The notes: generated from the sequence alone by a model not told the origin. A stretch of 64,000 nucleotides of DNA from Shimia sp040370365 (GCF_040370365.1 NZ_BAABWQ010000002.1:930001-994000); one strand, 5' to 3'; positions 17,901 to 26,807 are shown, numbered from the stretch's first letter. Numbers and translations: made by a program.

Positions 17901-18826
17901 TATGCTGCCCCCTGCCGGGAAGGAGCCACATCGTGTCCCTTGCCATAGTGACGTTCGAGATAGAATTGCCCAACCATGAGAATAGAGGTGATCGCGAGGT
18001 ACCAGAAAGCCGCCACCATCAAGAGCGGGATCGGTTGATACAGCCGGTTCGCAATCGAGTTGCTGACGAACATCAGATCAAGCGTGAACGGCACGGCGAG
18101 GACAAGCGAGGTCATCTTGAGCATCCCGATCGTCTCATTTCCGGTTGGCGGGATAATGGTGCGCATGGCTTGGGGCATTAGTATGCGGGTCCAAATTTTG
18201 ATGCCGGACATGCCAATAGCTTGCGCAGCTTCTGTCTGACCGCGATCTATGGCCCGAAAGCCAGCGCGGAAAATCTCGGTGAGATACGCGCTTTCGTTGA
18301 ACCCCAAGCCCAACACAGCTGCAACGATCGGGGTCACGATCCATTTGGTTTCGAGCGATATCAACTCGGGCCCAAAGGGCACCGAAAGGGTGAGCTGCGG
18401 AAAAAGAACTGCGAAGAGCCCCCAAAAAAGCAACTGGGTGTAAATCGGCGTCCCCCTGAAAAACCATATCCAAAGCCAGGCAGCACCTCGCACAATCGGA
18501 TTGTCGCTGTCGCGCATGATAACCAATGCAATTGCAATCGGAACAGCGACAGCCATCGCTGCGATGGTGAGGACAAGCGTCCACCCGATGCCCCTAAAGA
18601 TCAGAGGGTCGAACAGAAACCGCGCAAAAGTATCCCAACGGAAGTTCGGGTTTGTGGCAATCTCGCTCGCAAATTGCAGAGTCAGTATGAGCAAGACAGC
18701 GGCGGCAATCCACCGTCCGACGTGGCGCCGGGGAACGATTTCATTCATCAACACACCGTGGCTATGCTCAAAGGAGGCGCTGTTGGAGCGCCTCCCATCT
18801 TGGTCTATTGCATTCGAGTCAGACAC
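17900..18826 (-). CDS. Polar amino-acid ABC transporter permease
   Basis: The protein is a HisM/GlnP-type inner-membrane permease with several hydrophobic segments after an unusually long polar N-terminus. The conserved EAA loop (ESAYLTEIFRAGFRAIDRGQ, then EAAQAIGM) lies at about 190-215. Only one permease is encoded, so a homodimer is likely. The annotated GTG start is one base from the stop of the binding-protein gene. An alternative ATG 78 bases downstream (MNEIVPRRHVGRW) would give a 282-residue protein of more usual length. Confidence 0.92.
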   Translation of the reverse strand: MSDSNAIDQDGRRSNSASFEHSHGVLMNEIVPRRHVGRWIAAAVLLILTLQFASEIATNPNFRWDTFARFLFDPLIFRGIGWTLVLTIAAMAVAVPIAIALVIMRDSDNPIVRGAAWLWIWFFRGTPIYTQLLFWGLFAVLFPQLTLSVPFGPELISLETKWIVTPIVAAVLGLGFNESAYLTEIFRAGFRAIDRGQTEAAQAIGMSGIKIWTRILMPQAMRTIIPPTGNETIGMLKMTSLVLAVPFTLDLMFVSNSIANRLYQPIPLLMVAAFWYLAITSILMVGQFYLERHYGKGHDVAPSRQGAA

Positions 18827-18827
18827 C

Positions 18828-19724
18828 TTAACGGTCCACCTTTGGATTGATCACCGCTGCAGGCACGGCCATCGAGGCGACACCCCAGTGGTCCAAAATG
18901 GCTCCGTAGGTGCCGTCGTCCATCAGTGCATTCATCGTGTCTGAGATCAGCTGGGTCAGCTCCAGATCATCCTTCGGAACCGCGATCCCGACCAAACCTG
19001 TGCCCCCGAGCGTCCCAACAGGCCTCATGGCTTCGACAGCACCGTCAGATTGCTTGGCCGCGTAGAAAACAGTCGCGCCGCCGGCGATAGCTGCATCGGC
19101 CCCACCAGCAGCAACGCGGGTCATGGCTTCGGTCTGAACACTGAAGGGGAGAATATTCAGCGCGTCTTTTCCGCTGGCAACACACGCTTCGCTTTCTTCT
19201 TTGACAATACCTTCATACCAGCTGCCGGTTTGAACCGCGATGACATCGCCACAAATGTCGGCTGGATCAAAACCGCGTGGATTTCCCGCGGCAACGGCCC
19301 ATTCACTTCCGGCTTCGACGTAGTTCACAAAGTTGACCGTCTGCATGCGCTCATTGGTAATCGACATCGCAGAGACCCCAATGTCGTAGTTGGTACCAAG
19401 TGCCGGGAGGATCGACGAGAACTGCGCCGTACGTGACTCATAGCTGAGGCCCAGCTTCGCGGCCATCGCACTTGCCAGATCGATGTCGATACCTTCGGGA
19501 GTTTGCCCATCATCCCCTGCCAAATACTCCCAAGGAGCGAAGGCATTGTCTGATCCCGCGACCAGTACACCCGCCGCACGAATGTCGGCTGGCACACGCG
19601 CTGCGAGACCCGGATCCGCTTCGACACCTGTGGAATCATAGCCATCTGCAAGCACTGAGGTCGGCGCCAAAGCAATTGCCGAAAGCGCAAGCATTTTTCT
19701 GATTGTCGATTTATTCCTTGGCAT
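18828..19724 (-). CDS. Amino-acid ABC transporter substrate-binding protein
   Basis: The 298-residue periplasmic solute-binding protein of the SBP_bac_3 family begins with a Sec signal peptide (basic start, hydrophobic KMLALSAIALAPTSVLA, cleavage near residue 22). The GSDNAFAPWEYLAGDDG segment and the later GIDIDLASAMAAKLG region are typical of polar amino-acid binders. The ATG at 19724 is chosen because GGAG lies six bases before it; an upstream ATG overlaps that ribosome site. It supplies the importer formed by the next two genes. Ligand identity is not evident. Confidence 0.93.
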   Translation of the reverse strand: MPRNKSTIRKMLALSAIALAPTSVLADGYDSTGVEADPGLAARVPADIRAAGVLVAGSDNAFAPWEYLAGDDGQTPEGIDIDLASAMAAKLGLSYESRTAQFSSILPALGTNYDIGVSAMSITNERMQTVNFVNYVEAGSEWAVAAGNPRGFDPADICGDVIAVQTGSWYEGIVKEESEACVASGKDALNILPFSVQTEAMTRVAAGGADAAIAGGATVFYAAKQSDGAVEAMRPVGTLGGTGLVGIAVPKDDLELTQLISDTMNALMDDGTYGAILDHWGVASMAVPAAVINPKVDR

Positions 19725-19811
19725 GTTTTTCTCCATCTACCTGTTGGGCTGTTTGATGTTGGCTTCCTCCCAATTCTGACGCGGTCCACCCGCAACTGCG
19801 CAGAAATCGAA

Positions 19812-21020
19812 CTAGTCCTTCATGGCATCTTCCACGCATGTAGAGACCGCATGCACCGGCTCGGGCGTGGATCGAAGTGCATCCAAGAAACGCGAAAGAT
19901 CTTGTATGAGGTCGGGCGTGGCCTCCATGCCGACACTGAGACGCAGAACAAATTCCGATCCGCGCCATACGGTCGCAGTGCGAAGCCCTGTGAGGGATGA
20001 CGGTGCCAGCAAGCTCTTGGTTCCACCCCAAGACGCCCCAATGGAGATAATCTCCAAGGAATCCAGCGCCTCAAACAGTTTTTCGGACGCCGCAGCGGTC
20101 AATTCGAAACCAAAAACGCCAGCGGAGCCTTTGAAATCCCGCTTCCAGATTTGATGCCCGGGATCGCTTGCAAGTTCGGGATGAAGGACCCGTTTCACCT
20201 CAGAGCGCTGCTCAAGCCAATTGGCAATCTCTATGGCCGAGCGCGATGCCTGCAAAAGCCGAACGGCAAGCGTTTCGATGCCGCGCATGACCATCACACA
20301 ATCATCCGCACAGGCATTGATCCCCATGCGCCCCATAAAGGCCTTGAGCGAAACACCCAATGTGTCATCGCGAACCGTAACCGAACCCATGAGCACATCA
20401 GAATGGCCACTTATGTTTTTGCTGAGGGCTTCGACAACCACGTCTGCCCCGTGATCAAGTGGTCTGAAATTGAGTGGACCCGCCCAAGAATTGTCGCAGC
20501 CAACAAGGGCACCAGCAGCACGTGCCAAGGCCACTATGGCAGGAAAATCCTGCATCTCCATGGTGATTGAACCCGGTGATTCAAGCCAAATCAGGCGCGC
20601 GCCCTTGTCCAAATCGTCTTGTAGCGCTCTCAGGTCGGTCGGGTCGTAATATGCAACGCTGATGCCAAGCGCCACAAGCTCATGATCCGCGAAATCTCTC
20701 ACTGGCCCGTACACCGTGTCAGGTAACAAAACCCTCTCACCAACACGCAAAAGATGCAGCATGATCGACGTGATTGCGGCCTGACCGGACGGTGCCAGTA
20801 CGGTGCGGACACCGCCTTCTAAATCTGTGATCTTTTGCTCAAGATATCTATGTGTGGGAGTGCCGTAGAGACCATAAACATAGTCATCTGGACCACGGTC
20901 AAATCGATCAGCAAACTCTTTCGCGTTGGGATAGCGAATTGTTGTCGCACGATGCACTGGCACCGTCAGACTGTCGTAGCCCTCGGTGCGAACGGATACG
21001 TTTGATAGGCAACGCGTCAT
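19812..21020 (-). CDS. PLP-dependent Cys/Met metabolism enzyme (cystathionine beta-lyase-like)
   Basis: The 402-residue enzyme belongs to the Cys/Met metabolism PLP family, which includes cystathionine beta- and gamma-lyases and methionine gamma-lyase. PLP-binding features include the YGLYGTPTHRYLEQKITDLE region, the APSGQAAITSIM loop, the aspartate in VGCDNSWAGPL, and the Schiff-base lysine in EALSKNISGHSDV. The start MTRCLSNVS at 21020 has GGTGGAAG upstream. It is the first gene of the operon and is divergent from a LysR gene. Next to an importer, an M20 deacylase and an amidase, C-S bond cleavage of a scavenged cysteine conjugate is a reasonable guess, rather than a role in methionine biosynthesis. 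Confidence 0.88.
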   Translation of the reverse strand: MTRCLSNVSVRTEGYDSLTVPVHRATTIRYPNAKEFADRFDRGPDDYVYGLYGTPTHRYLEQKITDLEGGVRTVLAPSGQAAITSIMLHLLRVGERVLLPDTVYGPVRDFADHELVALGISVAYYDPTDLRALQDDLDKGARLIWLESPGSITMEMQDFPAIVALARAAGALVGCDNSWAGPLNFRPLDHGADVVVEALSKNISGHSDVLMGSVTVRDDTLGVSLKAFMGRMGINACADDCVMVMRGIETLAVRLLQASRSAIEIANWLEQRSEVKRVLHPELASDPGHQIWKRDFKGSAGVFGFELTAAASEKLFEALDSLEIISIGASWGGTKSLLAPSSLTGLRTATVWRGSEFVLRLSVGMEATPDLIQDLSRFLDALRSTPEPVHAVSTCVEDAMKD

Positions 21021-21054
21021 GTCTTCCACCCTGGCTTCTCCTGATCCGAAATCC

Positions 21055-21068
21055 CTTATGCGTATAAG
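21055..21068. promoter_or_regulatory. Palindrome, candidate LysR operator
   Basis: The perfect inverted repeat CTTAT-GCGT-ATAAG lies 35 bases upstream of the PLP enzyme start and about 70 bases upstream of the divergent LysR start. LysR regulators usually bind interrupted palindromes in such shared regions. The match to the generic T-N11-A form is approximate. Confidence 0.35.
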
Positions 21069-21140
21069 GTTGACAACCAAAAGCCATGACGTCCAATATT
21101 AATGCAGTGCTATTCTATTCCTCATAGTTATAGGTTGAAT

Positions 21141-22061
21141 ATGGACGTTAGGCTTATCGAAGCGTTTCATGCCGTCATGACATACGGAACCACATCCCGC
21201 GCTGCGGAGGTTTTGGGCGTTTCGCAACCCGCAATTAGCAAATCCATTATGTCGCTTGAACGTTCGATTGGATTTCAGCTGTTTGACCGAGAGAAAGGCC
21301 GCATGGTTCCCTCAGCGGAAGGCCAGCTCTTCTATCGAGAGGTTGAGGTATCTTTGGCAAGCCTCGCAAAGCTTCGAAGTGCTGCGGCACGCATTCGGGA
21401 CTTCGGATCCGGTGATCTGCGAATAGCCTGTCTTTCAGCTTTCAGCACCAATTTGGTTCCTAATGCGATTGGCGACTTCCATAAATCCAACCCAGATATC
21501 GCTGTTTCATTTTTTGTGCGCGGTTCGTCGGCAATTCGCGATATGGTCGCCGCAGGTCAGGTAGATCTTGCGATCACAGCTGATGAAATCGACACCACCG
21601 GGGTTGAGGCGGTTCCGTTTGCGACTGTTCAAGCCGCTCTGGCTGTAAATCCTGCCCATCCCCTCGCAAAAAAAGAAACCATCTCGATCCACGATCTCGA
21701 TCAGCAAGCCTTTGTCGCATTGGCTCCCGAAGATACCACGCGCCGCGAAGCTGAGGCATTGTTCGCCCAGCATGATGTGCACCCCAAAATCGTGGTTGAG
21801 ACGGCCTACTCGTCAACGATCTGTGCACTTGTGTTGGCTGGAACGGGCTGTGGGATCGTCGACCCGCTAACCGCCTCGGGCTATGTGGAGCGCGGGTTGA
21901 TCCTTAAGCCGCTCACGGAAAGAATCCATTTCCGTACACTTATGATTTTCCCACCCAAAAAACGGACAAGAATGATCAATGCGATGGCGGATGCACTGGA
22001 TCAAGAGTGGTTTCGGTTCAAAGCGAAACTTGGCCCCAAACCTACCGACGTTCCGTCTTAG
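21141..22061 (+). CDS. LysR-family transcription regulator
   Basis: The 306-residue regulator has the N-terminal LysR winged helix (residues about 1-60; RAAEVLGVSQPAISKSIMSLE is the recognition region, key residues R, S, Q, P, S) and a C-terminal substrate-binding-protein-like effector domain. The ATG at 21141 (MDVRLIEAFHAV) follows AGGTTG, and a TTG 39 bases upstream is rejected. It is divergent from the six-gene PLP enzyme/ABC/M20/amidase operon across 120 bases and is most likely its activator. Confidence 0.93.
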   Translation: MDVRLIEAFHAVMTYGTTSRAAEVLGVSQPAISKSIMSLERSIGFQLFDREKGRMVPSAEGQLFYREVEVSLASLAKLRSAAARIRDFGSGDLRIACLSAFSTNLVPNAIGDFHKSNPDIAVSFFVRGSSAIRDMVAAGQVDLAITADEIDTTGVEAVPFATVQAALAVNPAHPLAKKETISIHDLDQQAFVALAPEDTTRREAEALFAQHDVHPKIVVETAYSSTICALVLAGTGCGIVDPLTASGYVERGLILKPLTERIHFRTLMIFPPKKRTRMINAMADALDQEWFRFKAKLGPKPTDVPS

Positions 22062-22196
22062 ACTTATCCGCGCGCTTGAGCCCAGTCCTGCCGTTGCGCA
22101 ATGTGCCAAGACGCTGCGTTGGCACCCTGCATTGCGGATGTTCAGGTCATCCCGCGGCTGTTTGAGGCCGCTTGAACCTACGGCTATTCGACCGCA

Positions 22197-22315
22197 GCAA
22201 GCCGATCTTGGTAGACTTAGGCAACAGTCCCGCAAAACTGCCCCTATGAGTCCGCAGAGGACGCTTGAGGTCTTTCACGAACCCACCTCCCGGCCCCTTG
22301 GCCGGGGTTTCTTTT
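22197..22315 (+). ncRNA. Candidate small RNA ending in an intrinsic terminator
   Basis: TTGAGG (22162-22167) and TATTCG (22185-22190) are separated by exactly 17 bases and could start a transcript near 22197. The hairpin and T-rich tail at 22289-22315 would end it after about 120 bases. The segment before the hairpin includes a small stem (GTCC/GGAC) and an unpaired C-rich stretch (ACCCACCTCCC) that could pair with Shine-Dalgarno sequences, as in several rhodobacterial small RNAs. The promoter is weak and I do not recognise a known family. Confidence 0.28.
22289..22315 (+). terminator. Intrinsic terminator in the LysR-regA gap
   Basis: A perfect 7-bp GC stem (CCCGGCC 22289-22295 with GGCCGGG 22300-22306) with a CCTT loop is followed by GTTTCTTTT. 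It can only act on plus-strand transcripts, because the minus-strand side has no T run. Confidence 0.72.
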
Positions 22316-22425
22316 GGAGCGTTGCAACAAAAGTTAAAGCGCGGCCAGTTATAGCCGCACCTCCGCGCTACAGTCGCAATACCGACATGATACCGACGCG
22401 CCATAACATCCATCGATTGGGAAAG

Positions 22426-22980
22426 TTAACGCGGCGAGCGCTTTGCCAAAATGCGTTGCAACGTTCGCCGGTGCATGTTCAGGCGACGCGCCGTTTCACT
22501 GACATTGCGATCACACAATTCATAGACACGCTGAATGTGCTCCCACCGCACCCGATCCGCACTCATTGGGTTCTCAGGCGGCGGTGGCAATTCGTCTGGT
22601 GCACTCAAAAGCGCATTGGTGACATCCATCGCATCTGCAGGTTTGCTCAGGTAATCTGTCGCCCCGATCTTCACCGCAGCCACTGCGGTCGCAATGGCGC
22701 CGTAACCTGTCAACACCACAACCCGACTGTCAGCCCGCTTCTCACGAATGACTTCTACAACGTCTAATCCATTGCCATCGCCAAGCCGCAAATCCACAAC
22801 TGCATAGGCCGGGGGACGTGCTGTAGCAATTGCCTGACCGGCAACAACTGATCCAGCAGTCTCCACCTCAAAGCCCCGTTTTTCCATGGCTTTTGCAAGC
22901 CGTTTCAAAAACGGCTCATCGTCGTCCACCAATAGAAGTGATTTGTCCGGCCCGATATCCGGCAGCTCTTTGTCCGCCAT
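22426..22980 (-). CDS. regA: Redox response regulator RegA (ActR/PrrA)
   Basis: RegA is the response regulator of the RegB/RegA system, which controls photosynthesis, respiration, and carbon and nitrogen metabolism genes in response to redox state. The 184-residue length is that of the family. The receiver domain has the acidic pocket VDDDEPF and phosphoacceptor Asp63 (VVDLRLGDGNG). A proline linker (PPPPEN) leads to a Fis-type helix-turn-helix with ETARRLNMHRRTLQRILAKR, essentially invariant in RegA proteins. The start MADKELPDIG is preferred over a longer in-frame start. It lies downstream of senC and is convergent with the LysR gene. Confidence 0.97.
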   Translation of the reverse strand: MADKELPDIGPDKSLLLVDDDEPFLKRLAKAMEKRGFEVETAGSVVAGQAIATARPPAYAVVDLRLGDGNGLDVVEVIREKRADSRVVVLTGYGAIATAVAAVKIGATDYLSKPADAMDVTNALLSAPDELPPPPENPMSADRVRWEHIQRVYELCDRNVSETARRLNMHRRTLQRILAKRSPR

Positions 22981-23050
22981 ATGACTACATCCTCTGCCAA
23001 TTTTCCTAGTACTAACGGCACAGCCTTTCGGGGTCAAACCTCCGGCGTGC

Positions 23051-23695
23051 TTACAGGTTGTCTACGAAGCATCCGACCCTTTGGGCCATATCTTCTGCGG
23101 AGACGTCGCGACGGAAATACTCCACGAACCCGTGCCCTGGCAGCGTGAGGTACGTGAACGTGGAGTGATCTACGAGGTAAAACTCGTCATCTCCATCTTC
23201 CGCAGCCTGCTTTTTGTAATAGGTCCGATAGGCCTGACTTGCTTTCTTCACCTGCTCATCAGACCCGGACAAACCGATCATACGAGGATGCAAGTAGTCG
23301 GTGTATTCTTTCATCACTTCTGGCGTATCACGCGCAGGGTCGATGGTGATGAATACCGGTGTCACAACCTCGCCATTTGCTTCAAGCAATTCAACCGCTT
23401 CCGCATTTCTCGTAGCATCCAACGGACATACATCAGGGCAATAGGTGTACCCAAAATAAATCAGCGACGGTTCGGTTAGAACATCCTTTTCCGTGACGGT
23501 TTTCCCGTCTTCGTCCACGAGTTCAAAGGGACCACCAATGGCCCCGGCACCGCCAGCAACTTGGCTGGCACGACATTGAGCAAATTGATCTCCATCGCTG
23601 TCGTCGCGTCCGACATACCACATGCCTGCCAAAGCAAAGATCGCTACAAAAACAGCCACTGAAGCCACCATACGGACCATGTCAAACCTCATCAT
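23051..23695 (-). CDS. senC: SCO1/SenC family copper chaperone
   Basis: SenC (PrrC) is a membrane-anchored thioredoxin-fold copper protein that helps assemble the CuA or CuB centre of cytochrome oxidase and influences the RegB signal. An N-terminal membrane anchor (residues about 8-27) precedes the domain with the metal-binding Cys86-x3-Cys90 (YTYCPDVCP) and the later conserved His in LVDHSTFTYL. The gene is divergent from regB by about 70 bases and is followed by regA, the usual rhodobacterial order. Confidence 0.94.
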   Translation of the reverse strand: MMRFDMVRMVASVAVFVAIFALAGMWYVGRDDSDGDQFAQCRASQVAGGAGAIGGPFELVDEDGKTVTEKDVLTEPSLIYFGYTYCPDVCPLDATRNAEAVELLEANGEVVTPVFITIDPARDTPEVMKEYTDYLHPRMIGLSGSDEQVKKASQAYRTYYKKQAAEDGDDEFYLVDHSTFTYLTLPGHGFVEYFRRDVSAEDMAQRVGCFVDNL

Positions 23696-23764
23696 GTCAT
23701 ATTGCGGGAAGTCTCGCAGAGACCTATCAAGTGTAGGTCAGGACACAAGCAGAAAGGCCATTTG

Positions 23765-25147
23765 ATGACGGACTTGTCAGACGCGCTGATGATCTCGCAA
23801 CGGCGAAGCAATTGGATTCGCATGCGAACTTTCATTATGCTGCGTTGGATTGCCATTGCTGGGCAAATTGTCGCGCTGTTGGTGGCGCAATTCGGATTTG
23901 ACCTGCAACTAGAGTACGGGCTTTGCTATCTCGTCGTCGGCATATCGGTGATTGGAAACTTGGTTGCGCTGTTTGTCTTCCCTGAAAACAAACTCCTGAC
24001 CGAGTCTGAAAACCGCTTCATGCTTTTGTTTGACGTCCTTCAACTGGGCTTCTTGCTGTTTCTAACTGGTGGTTTGCACAACCCGTTTTCCTTTCTGGTT
24101 GTGGCACCGGTGACCATTGCTGCTTCTGTTCTGTCCATTCGCTCAGCCGTCACACTTGCAGGCCTCACAGTCCTCATGGTCACAATCCTGCTCGAGTTTC
24201 ATATCCCCCTGAGAACCGGCAATTTTTTCATTCTACAGATCCCTGAGGTCTTTTTGTTTGGCAATTGGGCCGCAATCGTGATCGCAATTTTCTTTTCATC
24301 ATTTTACTCTCGCCAAGTTGTTTCGGAGATGTCCTCAATGGCGGAGGCATTGGCGGCCACCCATCTAGCGCTCGCACGGGAACAAAAGCTGACCGATCTT
24401 GGCGGCGTTGTTGCAGCGGCAGCACATGAACTTGGTACACCCTTGGCCACCATAAAACTGACCAGCGCTGAACTCATGGAAGAACTCGAAGACCGACCCG
24501 AACTCTACGAAGACGCCACTTTGATCCGTGAGCAGGCCGACCGGTGCCGGGACATTCTGCAATCGATGGGACGCGCTGGCAAAGACGACTTACACCTGAG
24601 AAAGGGTCCGCTTTCAACCGTTGTCGAAGAAGCGGCGGAACCACATATGGACCGCGGCAAGGACATTGTCTTTGACCACTTTGACATTCTTGACGGCCCC
24701 GAAATTTTGCGACGCCCTGAAATCATTCACGGCCTCAGAAATCTGATTCAGAACGCCGTGGATTTTTCGAAAACAACCGTATGGGTTGAAACAGAATGGA
24801 CCGAAGAATCGATTTTTCTGCGCATTATGGACGACGGCCCCGGGTATCCTCCCCACCTCATTGGGAGAATTGGAGATCCGTTCATGAGTTATAGAAAAAC
24901 TGAGAAGGATCGCAAAAGACGCCCGGGATACGAGGGTATGGGATTGGGATTGTTCATTGCCAAAACGCTCCTTGAGCGGTCCGGGGCGGAAATAAGTTTT
25001 GCCAACGGAGCAGTAGGCTTACGCGCTGGTGAATCCACGGTCGCGCGCCGAGGCGCCGTTGTCGAAGTCATCTGGCCACGCGCCAAACTTGACGCTGAAA
25101 TGAATCCGAATGCCGTTGGCAAAGGAGAGAACCCACTGCACCAATAG
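23765..25147 (+). CDS. regB: Redox sensor histidine kinase RegB (PrrB)
   Basis: RegB senses the redox state of the ubiquinone pool and phosphorylates RegA. The 460-residue protein has six predicted N-terminal membrane segments, with the fully conserved quinone-binding GGLHNPF near residue 102. The phospho-acceptor His is near residue 221 (AAAHELGTPLATI). The redox-active cysteine near 261 (REQADRCRDIL) is also conserved. ATPase boxes follow (NLIQNAVDF, DDGPGYP, GMGLGLFIAK). The ATG at 23765 is chosen because the in-frame start 63 bases upstream would run into the senC promoter region. Confidence 0.97.
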   Translation: MTDLSDALMISQRRSNWIRMRTFIMLRWIAIAGQIVALLVAQFGFDLQLEYGLCYLVVGISVIGNLVALFVFPENKLLTESENRFMLLFDVLQLGFLLFLTGGLHNPFSFLVVAPVTIAASVLSIRSAVTLAGLTVLMVTILLEFHIPLRTGNFFILQIPEVFLFGNWAAIVIAIFFSSFYSRQVVSEMSSMAEALAATHLALAREQKLTDLGGVVAAAAHELGTPLATIKLTSAELMEELEDRPELYEDATLIREQADRCRDILQSMGRAGKDDLHLRKGPLSTVVEEAAEPHMDRGKDIVFDHFDILDGPEILRRPEIIHGLRNLIQNAVDFSKTTVWVETEWTEESIFLRIMDDGPGYPPHLIGRIGDPFMSYRKTEKDRKRRPGYEGMGLGLFIAKTLLERSGAEISFANGAVGLRAGESTVARRGAVVEVIWPRAKLDAEMNPNAVGKGENPLHQ

Positions 25148-25251
25148 TCGCCAAAATTCCCGAATTACTTGCAAATCAACTTAATTCAATCCACAATTGG
25201 AATATATTTAAGAAGTTACTCCGGTCTGTTTTGTTACTCTTGGGGTCTTCC

Positions 25252-26766
25252 ATGTCTCAGTTTGGTACTGTTTTGTTATTTGTTTTTTTGTCGGCAATTT
25301 TGCTGTCGGTTTTTGTTTGGGTCACTTATCGGCATCGATACGGCCCCTCCTCAGCGCCCCCCCCCTTATCGACATCAAACGAAAAGGCGCTGTTTCTGTT
25401 TAGAGCTGGCGCTCTTGTCGATGCAAATTCAACGGCATTGCAAATCTGCTCCCAAGCGCCAGCGGAAGTGTTTGATTGGACGGCGCTACGCCAATGTTTG
25501 ACGCACAGCTTCCCCGATTTCCCACTCGCACAAGGCGCCAGTCAAGGCAGAGACACGCTGATCTTACAATCTCAAGACCCAACAGTGAGCACCATTTTGA
25601 CGCTCGATCAGTGGGATGATGTTGCACGTATTACAATTGAAAAAAACAACGTGCCCGATGCCGCCCGGCGTACAGCGGTTATGCAGGCCATGTTTCAAGC
25701 ACCTAGTCCCGTTTGGAAAGAAAACATGGTCGGAACCGTGGTGTGGCGAAACGCTGCGTACAAAGATCTGGCCGAGAAAATGGGTTTCCCTGCAAAGGGT
25801 GCGCAACTCTTTGATGTCAGGGATTTAACCCCCGGTGGCACCCCTGTTCGCCTTTGCGTAAAGAGTAACAAAGACGACATCTCTCGTTGGTTCGATGTGA
25901 CCGCGGTCCAAATCAGCGAAAATGTTATGTATTATGCCACGGCAGCAGACGCGGTTGTCTCTGCAATCCATGCGCAACGCAATTTTGTACAAACTTTTTC
26001 CAAAACATTTGCACAGCTATCAACAGGTCTCGCCATATTCGACCAAACCCGAAAGCTTGCGATCTTTAACCCAGCTCTAACCGAACTCACTCAGCTGAAT
26101 GCCGATTTCCTCTCCAACCATTGCGACATTTCAGACTTTTTCGACCAACTTCGAGAACACCAATTGGTGCCATCCCCTGTTTCTCACGTGTATTGGCGCG
26201 ATCAAATTGAAAGTGTGATCCAGTTGGCGATGACAGGTCAGTACAGCCAAAGTTGGACTTTCCCGTCTGGCGTGACCTATCGTGTCACCGGACGCCCACA
26301 TCCAGATGGAGCGCTTGCCTTTTTGTTTGAGGATATTACGGCCGAGCTGACCGTAACCAGACGGTTTCGCACAGAAATAGATCAATGTCATAGCGTCTTG
26401 GACACCGTGAAAAGTGCCTTGGTTTTGTTCGGTCCAAACGGGAAACTTCACCTGTGCAACAAAGCATACCGTGATCTTTGGAAGTCCGACCCCGACAGCA
26501 GTTTCGCAGAATATACACTGCGCGACGCGCTGGTGCATTGGGAGGATGACTGTCTACCCAATGACGTGTGGCAAAACTTGCGCGAAAGAGTCCTTTCAAC
26601 AATTGATAGGAACAGCTGGCACGCAACGGTGACCAAGAAGACGTTAGAAGGGCTACGTCTGTCTGTATCCCCGGTTGCCGGCGGCATGACGTTGGTTGCC
26701 TTTGACCAAATCCTGCCTTTCCACACATCTGTAAGGGCTCCAATGGAATTCCACCACGAAGTGTGA
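25252..26766 (+). CDS. DivL-like multi-PAS membrane protein without kinase domain
   Basis: This 504-residue protein has one N-terminal membrane segment (about residues 4-24) and then several PAS-like domains, including the RNFVQTFSKTFAQLSTGLAIFD stretch typical of DivL (key part: FAQLSTGLAIFD). The protein ends soon after the last PAS domain, with no HisKA or HATPase motif. DivL of Caulobacter is a cell-cycle pseudokinase. In many alphaproteobacteria divL stands just upstream of tsaE-amgK-murU, as here, so this is probably a reduced DivL. It likely acts through protein contacts rather than phosphorylation. The ATG at 25252 follows TTGGGG. A run of nine C at 25357-25365 in the coding sequence is a possible slippage site. 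Confidence 0.75.
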   Translation: MSQFGTVLLFVFLSAILLSVFVWVTYRHRYGPSSAPPPLSTSNEKALFLFRAGALVDANSTALQICSQAPAEVFDWTALRQCLTHSFPDFPLAQGASQGRDTLILQSQDPTVSTILTLDQWDDVARITIEKNNVPDAARRTAVMQAMFQAPSPVWKENMVGTVVWRNAAYKDLAEKMGFPAKGAQLFDVRDLTPGGTPVRLCVKSNKDDISRWFDVTAVQISENVMYYATAADAVVSAIHAQRNFVQTFSKTFAQLSTGLAIFDQTRKLAIFNPALTELTQLNADFLSNHCDISDFFDQLREHQLVPSPVSHVYWRDQIESVIQLAMTGQYSQSWTFPSGVTYRVTGRPHPDGALAFLFEDITAELTVTRRFRTEIDQCHSVLDTVKSALVLFGPNGKLHLCNKAYRDLWKSDPDSSFAEYTLRDALVHWEDDCLPNDVWQNLRERVLSTIDRNSWHATVTKKTLEGLRLSVSPVAGGMTLVAFDQILPFHTSVRAPMEFHHEV

Positions 26767-26807
26767 TGTCGCTTGCAGCTTTTGTCTGCTGTTTTTACTG
26801 TGCGGGA

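Larger units (their letters stand above)
22062..22425. other. Gap between LysR gene and regA, holding a candidate small RNA
   Basis: This 364-bp gap separates two convergent genes. Apart from the terminator hairpin and the possible small RNA listed separately, I see no gene. The hairpin is 228 bases beyond the LysR stop, which is far for a simple terminator of that gene. Confidence 0.4.
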
